The position numbers and the translations under genes were made by a program. 64,000 bases of DNA from Coprothermobacter platensis DSM 11748 (GTDB lineage: Bacteria; Coprothermobacterota; Coprothermobacteria; Coprothermobacterales; Coprothermobacteraceae). Positions 42,584-51,588 of the stretch are shown here, piece by piece; the stretch's first letter is position 1; each line of letters opens with the position of its first letter. The stretch lies in contig NZ_KB899040.1 in assembly GCF_000378005.1 (NCBI RefSeq), positions 919,645-983,644 of the forward strand, read 5' to 3'. A model generated the notes under the pieces. That model did no database searches. It saw only the letters and a list, made by a program, of their open reading frames with translations, and was not told the origin of the DNA.

Positions 42584-42841
42584 TTAAAGGGTCACTGGGG
42601 GGTAAAAGGTAACAACATCACCGTCCTTAAATGTGGTAGTTGGATCAGAGATAACCTTTCCATGACAGAACGCTAAATAATCTGTTTTTAACTCTGTTCC
42701 ATCGAGTAAGAATTTCCGCAGATCGGGACATGCTTCTGCAACTTTGATGACCAAATCATAAAAATCTTTTGCATCCAACTCCATGTTAGGACAACCTATA
42801 TCCGCGAAATCGCCCATAAAACTAATCTTCACCTTGGCCAT
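42584..42841 (-). CDS. MoaD/ThiS-like ubiquitin-fold protein without C-terminal diglycine
   Basis: An 85-residue protein with the MoaD ubiquitin-like layout: KVKISFMGDFADIG strand, a central helix with DFYDLVIKVAEACPDLRKFL, and FKDGDVVTFYPPVTL at the end. In MoaD the equivalent segment is DGDxVxxxPPxxGG; here the protein stops at PPVTL, so the glycine pair needed for adenylation and thiocarboxylation is missing. ATG 42841 follows AGGAGG and overlaps the kinase gene by 20 bases. It may be a regulator or scaffold derived from a sulfur carrier. Confidence 0.75.
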   Translation of the reverse strand: MAKVKISFMGDFADIGCPNMELDAKDFYDLVIKVAEACPDLRKFLLDGTELKTDYLAFCHGKVISDPTTTFKDGDVVTFYPPVTL

Positions 42842-43724
42842 TAAAGTCAACCTCCTTCAAACGAACCGATTTGCGTAAATAGTCAAAAACAAGCTGGTCA
42901 ACTTCTCCAATGGGCTCAGTGGTAACACTGCTACTCGCAGCAGCAGACGCCCACTTCAGTGCCTCATCCCAGCTTTGCCATCTCCAATAACCATCCAGTA
43001 AATAAGAAAGAAAAACATCACCAGCTCCCACAGAATTCCTTTTTTTGACCTCTGGTACGTCCACCTTTAACCAGCAACCACCATATGGCTTGAAATAAGC
43101 ACCTCGTTGCTGGCATGTTATTCCGGCATTCAAGGAAAGTGCGTTTAGATCTAGTCCTTTCGCTTCAAATTGATTAATCTTTACGAGCCAGGCACTGGGC
43201 AATGCCGCACGCAAAAATTGCGGTTTCGCGTCCAAAACGACTCTTGCGTTAGCTTCGTTGGCAATATGTGCTAAGGCGGAATAATGTTCAGCATCTACGC
43301 CACTGGGAACTGAACCAGCGAACACGATATATGGAAACGATGAAGATAACAAGCGGAAAGTATTAAAAAGTTCAGAAACTTCAAGCTCATTAATTTGTTG
43401 ATGCCTATCTGAAATTACATATTCCTCTGATCCCGACAATAATGTAAGGTTAATTCGGTTATCGTCACTGCATTCAATTGGGTGAACGGTAACGCTTTCT
43501 TTTCTGCATTCATCGACGAGCCAATTTCCAATGCGAGACCCGAAAAAACCTACAACATGGACTTCATGCCCCAAACGTGACAAGAATCGAGCTACATTTA
43601 GCGATTTGCTACCAGCCGTCCGATAACGTCTTGCACTCTTATATATCTTTCCTTCTTCGACCTGGTCATCTAATACATTCACCTGGTCCAGAGCAGGGCT
43701 AAGTGCGACAACCAATACTTTCAT
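42822..43724 (-). CDS. PfkB-family sugar kinase (1-phosphofructokinase/tagatose-6-phosphate kinase type)
   Basis: This 300-residue ribokinase-fold enzyme begins VVALSPALDQV, with the LacC/FruK layout TAGSKSLNVARFLSRLGHEV. The second PfkB signature NSVGAGDVFLSYLLDG contains the catalytic Asp. The first motif has GSKSLN instead of the usual GGKGxN, so substrate binding may differ. It phosphorylates a sugar phosphate in the cytosol. It begins four bases inside the end of the secreted protein gene and overlaps the MoaD-like gene, so all three are cotranscribed. Confidence 0.9.
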   Translation of the reverse strand: MKVLVVALSPALDQVNVLDDQVEEGKIYKSARRYRTAGSKSLNVARFLSRLGHEVHVVGFFGSRIGNWLVDECRKESVTVHPIECSDDNRINLTLLSGSEEYVISDRHQQINELEVSELFNTFRLLSSSFPYIVFAGSVPSGVDAEHYSALAHIANEANARVVLDAKPQFLRAALPSAWLVKINQFEAKGLDLNALSLNAGITCQQRGAYFKPYGGCWLKVDVPEVKKRNSVGAGDVFLSYLLDGYWRWQSWDEALKWASAAASSSVTTEPIGEVDQLVFDYLRKSVRLKEVDFNGQGED

Positions 43725-45619
43725 GGAAGGGTGATTTCCACCTTTCTCGTAGAATCAGACCAAGCAACAGACAACCCCATAGATTCTACGATGAATCTAA
43801 CAGGCACTACCATCACACCATCGATTATCTGTGGAGAAGCGTCCACTTTAAGTGGACCACCATCAACCATAGCTGTGGTGCTATCACTCCATAACTCTAC
43901 GATATGCCCCATACCGCTAATGGTAACCATTTTCTGACTCTCGTCCCATCCCACGCTGTAACCAAACGCTTCTGAAACAACCCTAATAGGCACCATAGTT
44001 CTGCCATTAATTATAGTGGCTGTTACATCCATGTTTTTTGTGACGTCATTAATAGAATAGCTTTTATTACCAACTTGGAATACAACATGCACTTGAGGCA
44101 TTAAACCGTAAACACCATCTTGCGCGAGCAGGAAAATATTGCCATTATCTGATACCATACTTTCTACGTTTTTAGGATAATTTCCGTAAACAATTCCAAC
44201 ATCTTTTATATCACCCGAAGAAACAAGGTAGATAGAAGACGCCGTACGCACTAAAACGCCTTTATCTGAAGGAAGTACTTGTTGTATAGGGCTCTGAAAT
44301 TTATAAGTCTTTGGGCCAACGAGATAATTTCCACTACTGTAATACGTAACGCCGTTAATTATAGCTACATGCTCCGCAGAAAGTTCTGTAGAAATATTAG
44401 AAATAGTACCTAAAGACAGTAATTTTATACTGTCTGCCGTGGAAATAAAATACCCTTCACCTGTGTAACCATAAGACATTATCGCCGTCGTTTGAAACCC
44501 ATAAAGAGGCTTTCCAGAAGAAGCATCTACCACTAAGACACGTGGTCGATTCAAATTGTCTTTCACGCGCACAAGCAAATAACCTTCCTGCATATCGCCA
44601 AAACCATCGAAAATGGTGCCCTTAACCGTCCGAACAGTTCCGTTCCACTCATAACTACTACCACCAGATTCCCAAGACAGCATGCCATTACTACGCAAAA
44701 ACGTTGTTTGTTCATATTGATCAGTCCAGCTGCTTGCAGAATATGTCATTCTGTAACTATCCCAAGCTAAGGCAGGGCCAGGCAATAATTTACCGTTAAA
44801 TGGAGCACGAATCTGGCTTGAGTATTTTGTCAGTGTAGTTCCCTTAAGTTCAAATGTTCCAGAAGGTTGCACCAGAAACCCGCCTTCAAGAAGGGTATTA
44901 GGAGGAACTGTTGCGATATTTACATGCCTTTCTCCGTCAAACGATTGCAAATGGTTCGCAGAAATAAAATAAAGCACGTTTTGATAAAAAGAAACACTGG
45001 TTACATCATTATAAAATTCACCATTACCAACGGAAAGGACATCCGACCTGAGGCAAGCAATTTCATTATTAGAAAGTACCCAAGCCATGTCACAAACACG
45101 CTCATCCACAAGTTGGCACGATGAACCGGTACATTTATTCACCCCTTCAGCAGTAGAAACAATGGCACGTCCAGATGTACCTGTTACGGATATTACTCTT
45201 GCAGGCACGGAAGAGACCTCACTCAAAACCGCACTTTTCTGCGCCGAATAAATGTGGTTACCCTTCCAAACCCAAACGACACCATGATCAAAGGAAATGC
45301 CATCATAAGCTCCTAATGTTTTCCATTGTCCATTTTCCATTACCTTTACGTTGCCTGAATAGTCCTGAAGGAATAGTGTAGAACCCGTCATAGCAACATA
45401 TGAAAAATCATTTCCTTTTAAGGATAGAGTAGCTCCACCAGGAAAGAACACAGTCATGGAAGAATCTAAATAACCTAACTGCCCATTATCGTCGAAAACG
45501 GAGACAACAAAATGATATGGCGTATAGTTGAACCAACGTTGCTCGCCTGACGTTTGCGCAAAGATGGGTTGAGTGCATAACAGTATTAATACAAGGCTCA
45601 AGGATAGAAATTTCTTCAT
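43721..45619 (-). CDS. Secreted protein with copper-amine-oxidase-N1-like domain
   Basis: A 632-residue exported protein with a signal peptide (cleavage after about IFAQ, residue 22). Residues 25-490 are beta-rich, with irregular repeats of about 40-50 residues that suggest a propeller. The last 110 residues hold a Cu_amine_oxidN1 repeat pair, NGRTMVPIRVVSEAFGYSV and GVMVVPVRFIVESMGLSV. This domain is an extracellular module common in Gram-positive anaerobes, probably wall- or ligand-binding, and not an amine oxidase. It follows uvrC by nine bases. Confidence 0.9.
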   Translation of the reverse strand: MKKFLSLSLVLILLCTQPIFAQTSGEQRWFNYTPYHFVVSVFDDNGQLGYLDSSMTVFFPGGATLSLKGNDFSYVAMTGSTLFLQDYSGNVKVMENGQWKTLGAYDGISFDHGVVWVWKGNHIYSAQKSAVLSEVSSVPARVISVTGTSGRAIVSTAEGVNKCTGSSCQLVDERVCDMAWVLSNNEIACLRSDVLSVGNGEFYNDVTSVSFYQNVLYFISANHLQSFDGERHVNIATVPPNTLLEGGFLVQPSGTFELKGTTLTKYSSQIRAPFNGKLLPGPALAWDSYRMTYSASSWTDQYEQTTFLRSNGMLSWESGGSSYEWNGTVRTVKGTIFDGFGDMQEGYLLVRVKDNLNRPRVLVVDASSGKPLYGFQTTAIMSYGYTGEGYFISTADSIKLLSLGTISNISTELSAEHVAIINGVTYYSSGNYLVGPKTYKFQSPIQQVLPSDKGVLVRTASSIYLVSSGDIKDVGIVYGNYPKNVESMVSDNGNIFLLAQDGVYGLMPQVHVVFQVGNKSYSINDVTKNMDVTATIINGRTMVPIRVVSEAFGYSVGWDESQKMVTISGMGHIVELWSDSTTAMVDGGPLKVDASPQIIDGVMVVPVRFIVESMGLSVAWSDSTRKVEITLP

Positions 45620-45628
45620 AATTTCATT

Positions 45629-47416
45629 TTACCCCAATTCGTCGGGATGAAGCGCTCTGTACAGGTTCTCTGCTACTTTGGCTGGTAAGCCACCTTTCTG
45701 AATGAGCTCATCTTTGCTTGCACTTTGCAAGCCTACCATGCCTCCAAAAGTATCTATAAGGTTACGCCGTCTAACTTTGCCGATGCCTGGTACATTCAAC
45801 AATATATCGCCAAAGTCCTCTCTAAGCTTACGATGATATGAATTAACCCATCGATGTGCTTCATTCCTAATGGTCTGAAGAATTTGTTTTCCCACATCTT
45901 CAGGAGGCAATATAATGGGGTCATCTTTCCACGTCACAAAAAATCTATCGTCAGGCTTGGCTATTGCTACAGCAGGAACATGTATTCCAACTTCGTCCAT
46001 GGCTCTTTCTACCACATTAAGATGTTGTTTCCCACCATCTATGAGCATTAGATCAGGTAGCCCTGTATCTTGCTCCTGTAATCGACGTAGAACAACTTCA
46101 TACATAAAAGAGAAATCGTCTTTATAAGAACCTCTTATCCTATAGTGCCTATACCAAGGCGTATAAAACTGCCCATTTATATAAGCTACTTTCCCACCTA
46201 CCCGCTCACTTCCGAAAAGTTGTGCCATGTCGAATCCTTCTATACGTGTAGGCATATGTTCCAGATGAAGTTCCTCTTCAATACGGAGCAAGCCCCGTTT
46301 TATACGTTCGTTACCTTCGTCACGCTCGAGCAAACTCTCAGCATTTTCCTGCGCAACCTTCAACAAAGCATCCCATTCTGGAGGCACCATTTCCACAACA
46401 ACTCCATGTAATAGTGCAACCTCCTTAAGTTTTGATGCTACATCTGATGGCGTGTACACTACTATGTTCTCCTCATGATATACACGCACATAATCTCTAA
46501 AGAAACTATCGATAATTTCATCGAGTGTAACTACAGAACCTGAAGAATACTTTAATCCGAAAACGTTCGTAATCATGCCATCCCTAACAGAAACCACAAA
46601 ACCTGCCCCTATATCATCTTTAAGAGAAAATGCCATGACATCAGCACTCCCTCTTACATTTGCTTCTCTCTGCATGCCGATACGTCTGACAGTGTACAGT
46701 AAATCCCGGAGGTCTATTGCTCTTTCAAAATTAAGGTTTTTAACTGCTTCATCCATCATTTGCCTAACTTTTGACTCAACTTGAGCGGTATCGCCATTCA
46801 AAAACCTTACAAACATTTCCACACGCTGCCGGTACTCCTCTGGACTTATAGCACCCACGCAAGGTGCTGAACAACGCCCTATTTCGTAATACACACAAGG
46901 GCGTGTGCGATTCTTTAGAGTCCCTCTGCATGACCTTATTCCAAAAACTTCTTCTGCAATCTGCATAAGATTCTTCAGATCACCACGGATTTTCCCGGGA
47001 AGATCAGGTACCCTTAAAGGTACAAAGGGACCAAACAATAACTGCCCAGGTTTAGATTTCCTCTGCCTAATGCGTACAATTTCAACGCTGGGATATGTTT
47101 GATTCAAGTCAATCCGTAAGTAACTGTATCCTTTTCCATCTTTGAGAAGGACATTGTAAGGAGGGGCATATTTCTTTATCAGGGTTTCTTCCAGTTCTAA
47201 GGATTGGCGTTCGTTTGCTACAATTATCCATTCCACCGTTTCCGCATTGCTAACGATGAGGTATTCTTTTTGACCTGGCTGACTACGAGCGTAGTCAGCC
47301 AGTCGGTTGTGAAGATCTGCTGCCTTGCCAACATAAATTACCTGCCCGGCTTTACCATGAAAAATGTACACGCCAGGATTATGTGGAGCAGCCTCATGAA
47401 AGTCCTGTTCGATCAT
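45629..47416 (-). CDS. uvrC: Excinuclease ABC subunit C
   Basis: A 595-residue UvrC. The GIY-YIG nuclease domain (PGVYIFHGKAGQVIYVGKA) is at the N-terminus, followed by CRGTLKNRTRPC and CSAPCVGAISPEEY, the UVR domain (about 200-235), the RNase H-like domain with FDMAQLFGSERVGG and DLMLIDGGKQHL, and a C-terminal HhH (VPGIGKVRRRNLIDTFGG). It makes both incisions in nucleotide excision repair. It starts at ATG 47416, overlapping the lytic transglycosylase gene by four bases (ATGA). Confidence 0.98.
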   Translation of the reverse strand: MIEQDFHEAAPHNPGVYIFHGKAGQVIYVGKAADLHNRLADYARSQPGQKEYLIVSNAETVEWIIVANERQSLELEETLIKKYAPPYNVLLKDGKGYSYLRIDLNQTYPSVEIVRIRQRKSKPGQLLFGPFVPLRVPDLPGKIRGDLKNLMQIAEEVFGIRSCRGTLKNRTRPCVYYEIGRCSAPCVGAISPEEYRQRVEMFVRFLNGDTAQVESKVRQMMDEAVKNLNFERAIDLRDLLYTVRRIGMQREANVRGSADVMAFSLKDDIGAGFVVSVRDGMITNVFGLKYSSGSVVTLDEIIDSFFRDYVRVYHEENIVVYTPSDVASKLKEVALLHGVVVEMVPPEWDALLKVAQENAESLLERDEGNERIKRGLLRIEEELHLEHMPTRIEGFDMAQLFGSERVGGKVAYINGQFYTPWYRHYRIRGSYKDDFSFMYEVVLRRLQEQDTGLPDLMLIDGGKQHLNVVERAMDEVGIHVPAVAIAKPDDRFFVTWKDDPIILPPEDVGKQILQTIRNEAHRWVNSYHRKLREDFGDILLNVPGIGKVRRRNLIDTFGGMVGLQSASKDELIQKGGLPAKVAENLYRALHPDELG

Positions 47417-48105
47417 CTTGTCACAGCTTGTGTAACGTCCCGAGCATAAAGTTTTACCCGTGACACATACTCGCTAACAAAGTTGTTACCGTCATAAATT
47501 CTACTGCTATAACCCGAACTCTTGAGTTGTGTGACACCTGTGAGGTAAGAAGCTACTGCGAGATCCAATGCCTCAGATGAACTATCAACGTGCCCGAGCC
47601 AAGCCTCGTAGTTGTCGTTCAAATAGAGTAAGCCAGCGCAAGCATTCTCATAAGGATCAAAAATATCATCCTTTGAAAATAACTTGGGAAATGCTTTTAC
47701 ATAAGTCCTAAAGGTGCTTGACAGCAACTGCATAACGCCCTTAGCTCCAGCGCTGGAAACATCTTTCGGATTAAAATTGCTCTCTGCCTTTATCACACCG
47801 ATAAACACTGCAGCAGACAAATGATTTGGATTACAACTTCTATATGCCTTACCTAAAGCCAATGCAACATTTGCACTGGCCCCTGCTTGCATTGCCATCT
47901 TTTCTACCAAGAACGGCTCATTCCTATTTACTTTACCGCTCGTGGAACTTGCGCTTACGCTTATTTGACAAGAATTTCCTGGCTTACTCATGAGTAGTGC
48001 TTCTTCTCCTACAGGCTTAGCTTCTATCACAGGTGGCAACACAACTAACAGGATAACCATGACGAGTAGTAATAGCACCAGTAGGGACCACATTTGCAAC
48101 GGCAT
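47413..48105 (-). CDS. Membrane-anchored lytic transglycosylase (SLT domain)
   Basis: This 230-residue protein has an N-terminal membrane anchor (about 6-27) and an SLT lysozyme-like domain. The catalytic Glu is Glu108 in GVIKAESNFNP, followed by SSAGAKGVMQLLSSTF. It cleaves glycan strands of peptidoglycan outside the membrane. TAAGGAGGTG precedes ATG 48105. It is the first gene of the SLT-uvrC-secreted protein-kinase-MoaD-like operon, an unusual mixture of functions held together by four-base overlaps. Confidence 0.93.
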   Translation of the reverse strand: MPLQMWSLLVLLLLVMVILLVVLPPVIEAKPVGEEALLMSKPGNSCQISVSASSTSGKVNRNEPFLVEKMAMQAGASANVALALGKAYRSCNPNHLSAAVFIGVIKAESNFNPKDVSSAGAKGVMQLLSSTFRTYVKAFPKLFSKDDIFDPYENACAGLLYLNDNYEAWLGHVDSSSEALDLAVASYLTGVTQLKSSGYSSRIYDGNNFVSEYVSRVKLYARDVTQAVTR

Positions 48106-48146
48106 AATGCTAACACCTCCTTAAAAACTTAAGCTAAGGTCCTTGG

Positions 48147-48155
48147 ATTATACCA
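48147..48155 (-). promoter_or_regulatory. Extended -10 promoter of the SLT-uvrC operon
   Basis: On the minus strand TGGTATAAT gives TGn plus a consensus TATAAT (48147-48152), 41 bases before the SLT start. A normal leader with a Shine-Dalgarno site follows. No strong -35 is seen. Confidence 0.6.
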
Positions 48156-48204
48156 TATGGGAGTATGCCGTATAGTTAAGGGACATAGAAGATTGGATTA
48201 TACA

Positions 48205-49245
48205 CTAAAGACTCGGAGTTATCGTACCTTGGTCACAGATGAGTATGTTGTAATCTCTTCCTAAATTTACTTGATCCCAGCTTTTTGTCGTTGCCGCTAT
48301 AATCTGACGCTCTGGAAGTAGTTTGAGCATGCGCTTCCACCTTATATCGTCCACATTAGCATTAAAGTCATCCAAAAGCAGCAAAACGTAACCATTCTGT
48401 TCATGTACCAACTCTGCTGTTCTTACGAAAATGAACGTAAGCAACGTTTTTAGAAAGCCTCTTGAACCGAACGTATTTACGCTTTTCCCATTTACCAATA
48501 AGGAGATCTTGTCACGGTGATAACCAAACATGGTAAATTTCTTTTGCATTTCCAACTGTAGATTACGAATGTCACTGCGCTCTGTGGAGAAAGAAAACCT
48601 GTAATCCCCTTGAAAAACATAAGCGAACCTAAGGTTTAAGGACGCTTCTACAAGTTGGAGGAACTTTACTCTCTTGTCACGCCACTCTTCTGAAATAGCA
48701 TCAATACGTTCCGTTAGAACATCGTTCAGCGGTTCGTTAAGGAACCCTGAAGACAGCATAGCATTGCGTTCAGCCAGCAATTTCCTATATTCATTTGAAA
48801 GCTTCAAATTCTTTATATCACTAAGCTCCATCAACCGATCAAAGAGCCTGCGTAATCCAGCGGCCGTTTCAACCAAGTTTAAATACTCATCACTATAATA
48901 GAGCACTTGTCCAGCGAGAGGTGTTTCGGCACTGCTAATACGTTCCCCATTTAAGGTAAAACTTCTGGATTTTGGCTCCACAGATGCTCCAAAAAGCAAG
49001 GTAGAGCCGTCAAATTCCAAACCTACCTGAGTTTGATTTTCTCCCCACTTTATAAGATCTGCAACGCTGCGAGTTCTGAATGAACGACCAGTGGAAGCAA
49101 GAAAAACAGCTTCCAAGAAAGACGTCTTGCCCTGCATATTCTCGCCTACGAGAACAGTCAGACCATCAGGAATTTCTACCTGCTGATTTTGCAGGTTTCT
49201 GAAGTTATAAACTCTGAGAGAACGAATTCTCTCCACGTACCACAA
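48205..49245 (-). CDS. recF: DNA replication and repair protein RecF
   Basis: A 346-residue SMC-like ATPase. Walker A is GENMQGKTS (after LRVYNFRNLQNQQ, the family opening), Walker B LLLLDDFNANVD, and the family helix FGYHRDKISLLVNGK is present. RecF helps RecOR load RecA at gaps. It begins at TTG 49245 with AGAGGA eight bases upstream, 41 bases inside the HD-protein gene; GTG 49236 is the alternative. It is not next to dnaA/dnaN, which is its common place. Confidence 0.93.
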   Translation of the reverse strand: MWYVERIRSLRVYNFRNLQNQQVEIPDGLTVLVGENMQGKTSFLEAVFLASTGRSFRTRSVADLIKWGENQTQVGLEFDGSTLLFGASVEPKSRSFTLNGERISSAETPLAGQVLYYSDEYLNLVETAAGLRRLFDRLMELSDIKNLKLSNEYRKLLAERNAMLSSGFLNEPLNDVLTERIDAISEEWRDKRVKFLQLVEASLNLRFAYVFQGDYRFSFSTERSDIRNLQLEMQKKFTMFGYHRDKISLLVNGKSVNTFGSRGFLKTLLTFIFVRTAELVHEQNGYVLLLLDDFNANVDDIRWKRMLKLLPERQIIAATTKSWDQVNLGRDYNILICDQGTITPSL

Positions 49246-49786
49246 GGGATAAATCCTCTCCCAATAAACTACTTACTTCGTCATACAGTTTAAAAAAACG
49301 CTCTGACAACGGAGTCGTATCAAATTTTCGCTTAATATCATCAATAAACTCACTTTTGGACGCCATTCTATCACCAAATGCTAAATTGTCAACAGCAGCG
49401 AGAATCTTTTCTTCCAAAGAAACAGGCACATAAGATCTTACCGGCAAGCCAAAACCTTTCGCTTCTTCCTCTGTCAGACCTGCTCCGATATGGCGTTCTA
49501 CAAGATTAGCCACTTCTTGAGAAAATCCTTCTCTCAAAACAATTTCTGATCCTATGACCCCATGGGAAATATCGTGTGTAACGCTCCGACCTATGTCATG
49601 CAGAAGTGTACCAGTAATTAGCAAATCAACGTCAATATCTACACCCTTTTTTTGAAGAACCGCGATAACGCGAGCCACACCTAAAGCAACCGCCTCGATA
49701 TGGCGCCTTACGTTATCAGGCAAGTTGTATTTGTCATACACAGCATAGATTCGCTCTAAGTCTACGTTCGAATCTATGCTGTGCAA
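49205..49786 (-). CDS. HD-domain hydrolase (TIGR00295-like)
   Basis: A 193-residue metal-dependent phosphohydrolase. His29, the HD pair in LLHDIGRS (63-64) and a later Asp in ILAAVDNLAFGDR are the expected metal ligands. It resembles the archaeal-type uncharacterised HD proteins of about 170-190 residues. Its substrate, perhaps a nucleotide, is unknown. It lies 20 bases after the S1 gene and overlaps recF by 41 bases, so a nucleic-acid or nucleotide role is possible. Confidence 0.9.
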   Translation of the reverse strand: MHSIDSNVDLERIYAVYDKYNLPDNVRRHIEAVALGVARVIAVLQKKGVDIDVDLLITGTLLHDIGRSVTHDISHGVIGSEIVLREGFSQEVANLVERHIGAGLTEEEAKGFGLPVRSYVPVSLEEKILAAVDNLAFGDRMASKSEFIDDIKRKFDTTPLSERFFKLYDEVSSLLGEDLSLVVRGENSFSQSL

Positions 49787-49806
49787 AAGCTCTTCTAACA
49801 GCTCGC

Positions 49807-51486
49807 TCAGAGAGAAACCTCCCTACCGAGCAAATTGCCTAAAATATCCGACAGTGTGAATTTATCGTCACCTTGTTCTGAGAGAAACTCTTGCAGTTCT
49901 TCGCGTTCCTTATCTACATGAATAGCCTTAACGGATAGAGATATGCGTCTTCTCTCTTCATCGATACCTATGACCTTGGCTACGATTTCGTCGCCCTCAT
50001 TAACAGCGTCTTTAGGATCGTCGATCCTTCTAGTAGAAAGCTGTGACACATGAATAAAACCTTCTACACCTTCAGCAATTTCTACAAAAACACCCTGAGG
50101 TATAACGGTTACGACTTTTCCTCTAACCAGTTGTCCGGGCTGTATGTTTTGGGCTACTTCTTCCCATGGATCAGGTTTTGTATCTCGCATGGATAATGTT
50201 ATCTTCCTGTCTGTAGTGTTTATGCCCAATACGATTACTTCGACTTGGTCACCAACTTTGACAATTTCACTAATGTCTTTGAACCGCTTCCAGCTGACAT
50301 AACGGCGCGGAACCAAACCTTCTACACCTGGAGCGAGCTCTACAAACACACCAAAATCTGTTATGTTCACTACGGTTCCCTGGGCATGCGATCCTACTGG
50401 GAAATCCTTTTCCACGTTTTCCCACGGGTCTCCCTGGGCTTCTTTGATGCTCAAAATCAAATCCTGCGTTTCCTCATTAAAGCTGACAATTTTGGCTTTT
50501 ACGTGATCGCCTATTTTGAATAAGTCCTCTGCCTTTGCACCACGTTTCCATGACACTTCTTGAGCGGGAACTAAACCGGTAACCCTATCCACAAGAAGCA
50601 AAAGACCACCACGAAGATATCTAAGCACACGTCCGCTAACAATATCGCCCACAGCATGCTTTTCAGCAAAAAGCTGCCATGGATTCGGTGTGGCTAATCT
50701 AATACTGAGCGTCATTTCTTTCTTCTCATCATCGACGGAAAGAACTTTCGCTCTGACAACATCACCGCGACGAAATACACGAGCGATATTCTTTATAGGT
50801 CTCCAATCAAGTTCATCTTTCGGGACAAAACCTTCTATATGATCACCTAAATCAACGAAAATACCTTCATCCGTTATTCTGCTTACGTGCCCACGGACAA
50901 TGTCACTGTCTTTAAGATGGTCCCAAGATTTCTCAGCTCGTTCCTTCTGCTCTTTTTCCAGTACTTCCCTTTGTGTGAGAATAACTTGGTTTTTCCTACG
51001 GTTAACTCTTAATACCTTCACACGTAATGTATGACCAATATATTTTTTTGTATCACGAACAAATCTAATATCTAACTGAGAAGCAGGTACATATCCAAGA
51101 ATGCCCGAACCAAGATCCACAAAAACACCTTTATCGTCAGCACTCACAGCCTTGAGTTTTCTTACTTCTCCGCTCTTTTCCCATTCCTCAACATCTTTCC
51201 AAAGTTTCCTGTATGCTGCTCTCTTCTGAGAAACAGATATGTACCCTTTATCATCGTTTGTCTTTGTAACGATAACATCTATGCTTGTGGGTACATTTCC
51301 CTCCTGTACTTGATGGATCAATTCACTGGTGCATTCTTCCAAAGGAAGAAAAGCATCATATTTACTCGCAATATCTAACCACAGCCCATCCACATCAGCG
51401 CGTAATACCGTACCTTCTACAAGATCGCCTCTTTCAGCCATTTCTACATCGAATTCTTCGTTGAAATTGTCTTCACGGGGTTCCAC
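49807..51486 (-). CDS. rpsA: Ribosomal protein S1 / six-S1-domain RNA-binding protein
   Basis: At 559 residues, about the size of E. coli S1, it has six S1 OB-fold repeats. Each begins with a GDLVEGTV-like strand and ends near a VGLVP/FVP turn: starts near residues 20, 105, 190, 275, 360 and 450. Repeats 3, 5 and 6 carry the best RNA-binding aromatic patterns (GIFVDLG, GVFVELA, GVFVEIA). S1 helps mRNA bind the 30S subunit, which is relevant to the many genes here without Shine-Dalgarno sites. GTG 51486 follows AGGAGG by nine bases. Confidence 0.92.
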   Translation of the reverse strand: MEPREDNFNEEFDVEMAERGDLVEGTVLRADVDGLWLDIASKYDAFLPLEECTSELIHQVQEGNVPTSIDVIVTKTNDDKGYISVSQKRAAYRKLWKDVEEWEKSGEVRKLKAVSADDKGVFVDLGSGILGYVPASQLDIRFVRDTKKYIGHTLRVKVLRVNRRKNQVILTQREVLEKEQKERAEKSWDHLKDSDIVRGHVSRITDEGIFVDLGDHIEGFVPKDELDWRPIKNIARVFRRGDVVRAKVLSVDDEKKEMTLSIRLATPNPWQLFAEKHAVGDIVSGRVLRYLRGGLLLLVDRVTGLVPAQEVSWKRGAKAEDLFKIGDHVKAKIVSFNEETQDLILSIKEAQGDPWENVEKDFPVGSHAQGTVVNITDFGVFVELAPGVEGLVPRRYVSWKRFKDISEIVKVGDQVEVIVLGINTTDRKITLSMRDTKPDPWEEVAQNIQPGQLVRGKVVTVIPQGVFVEIAEGVEGFIHVSQLSTRRIDDPKDAVNEGDEIVAKVIGIDEERRRISLSVKAIHVDKEREELQEFLSEQGDDKFTLSDILGNLLGREVSL

Positions 51487-51588
51487 CTTTCATTACCTCC
51501 TCAAACTTTTCTTAGAATTTTCACCCTACTATACGAAATGAAATTCTTCACAAATATATACAACAATACATTTTAACACCTAAATAAG

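Noticed and set aside
42584-42610. Frameshift at the CCCCCC run truncating the MoaD-like protein
   Set aside because: Reading the neighbouring frames past the run does not give a Gly-Gly ending, so the short end appears genuine.
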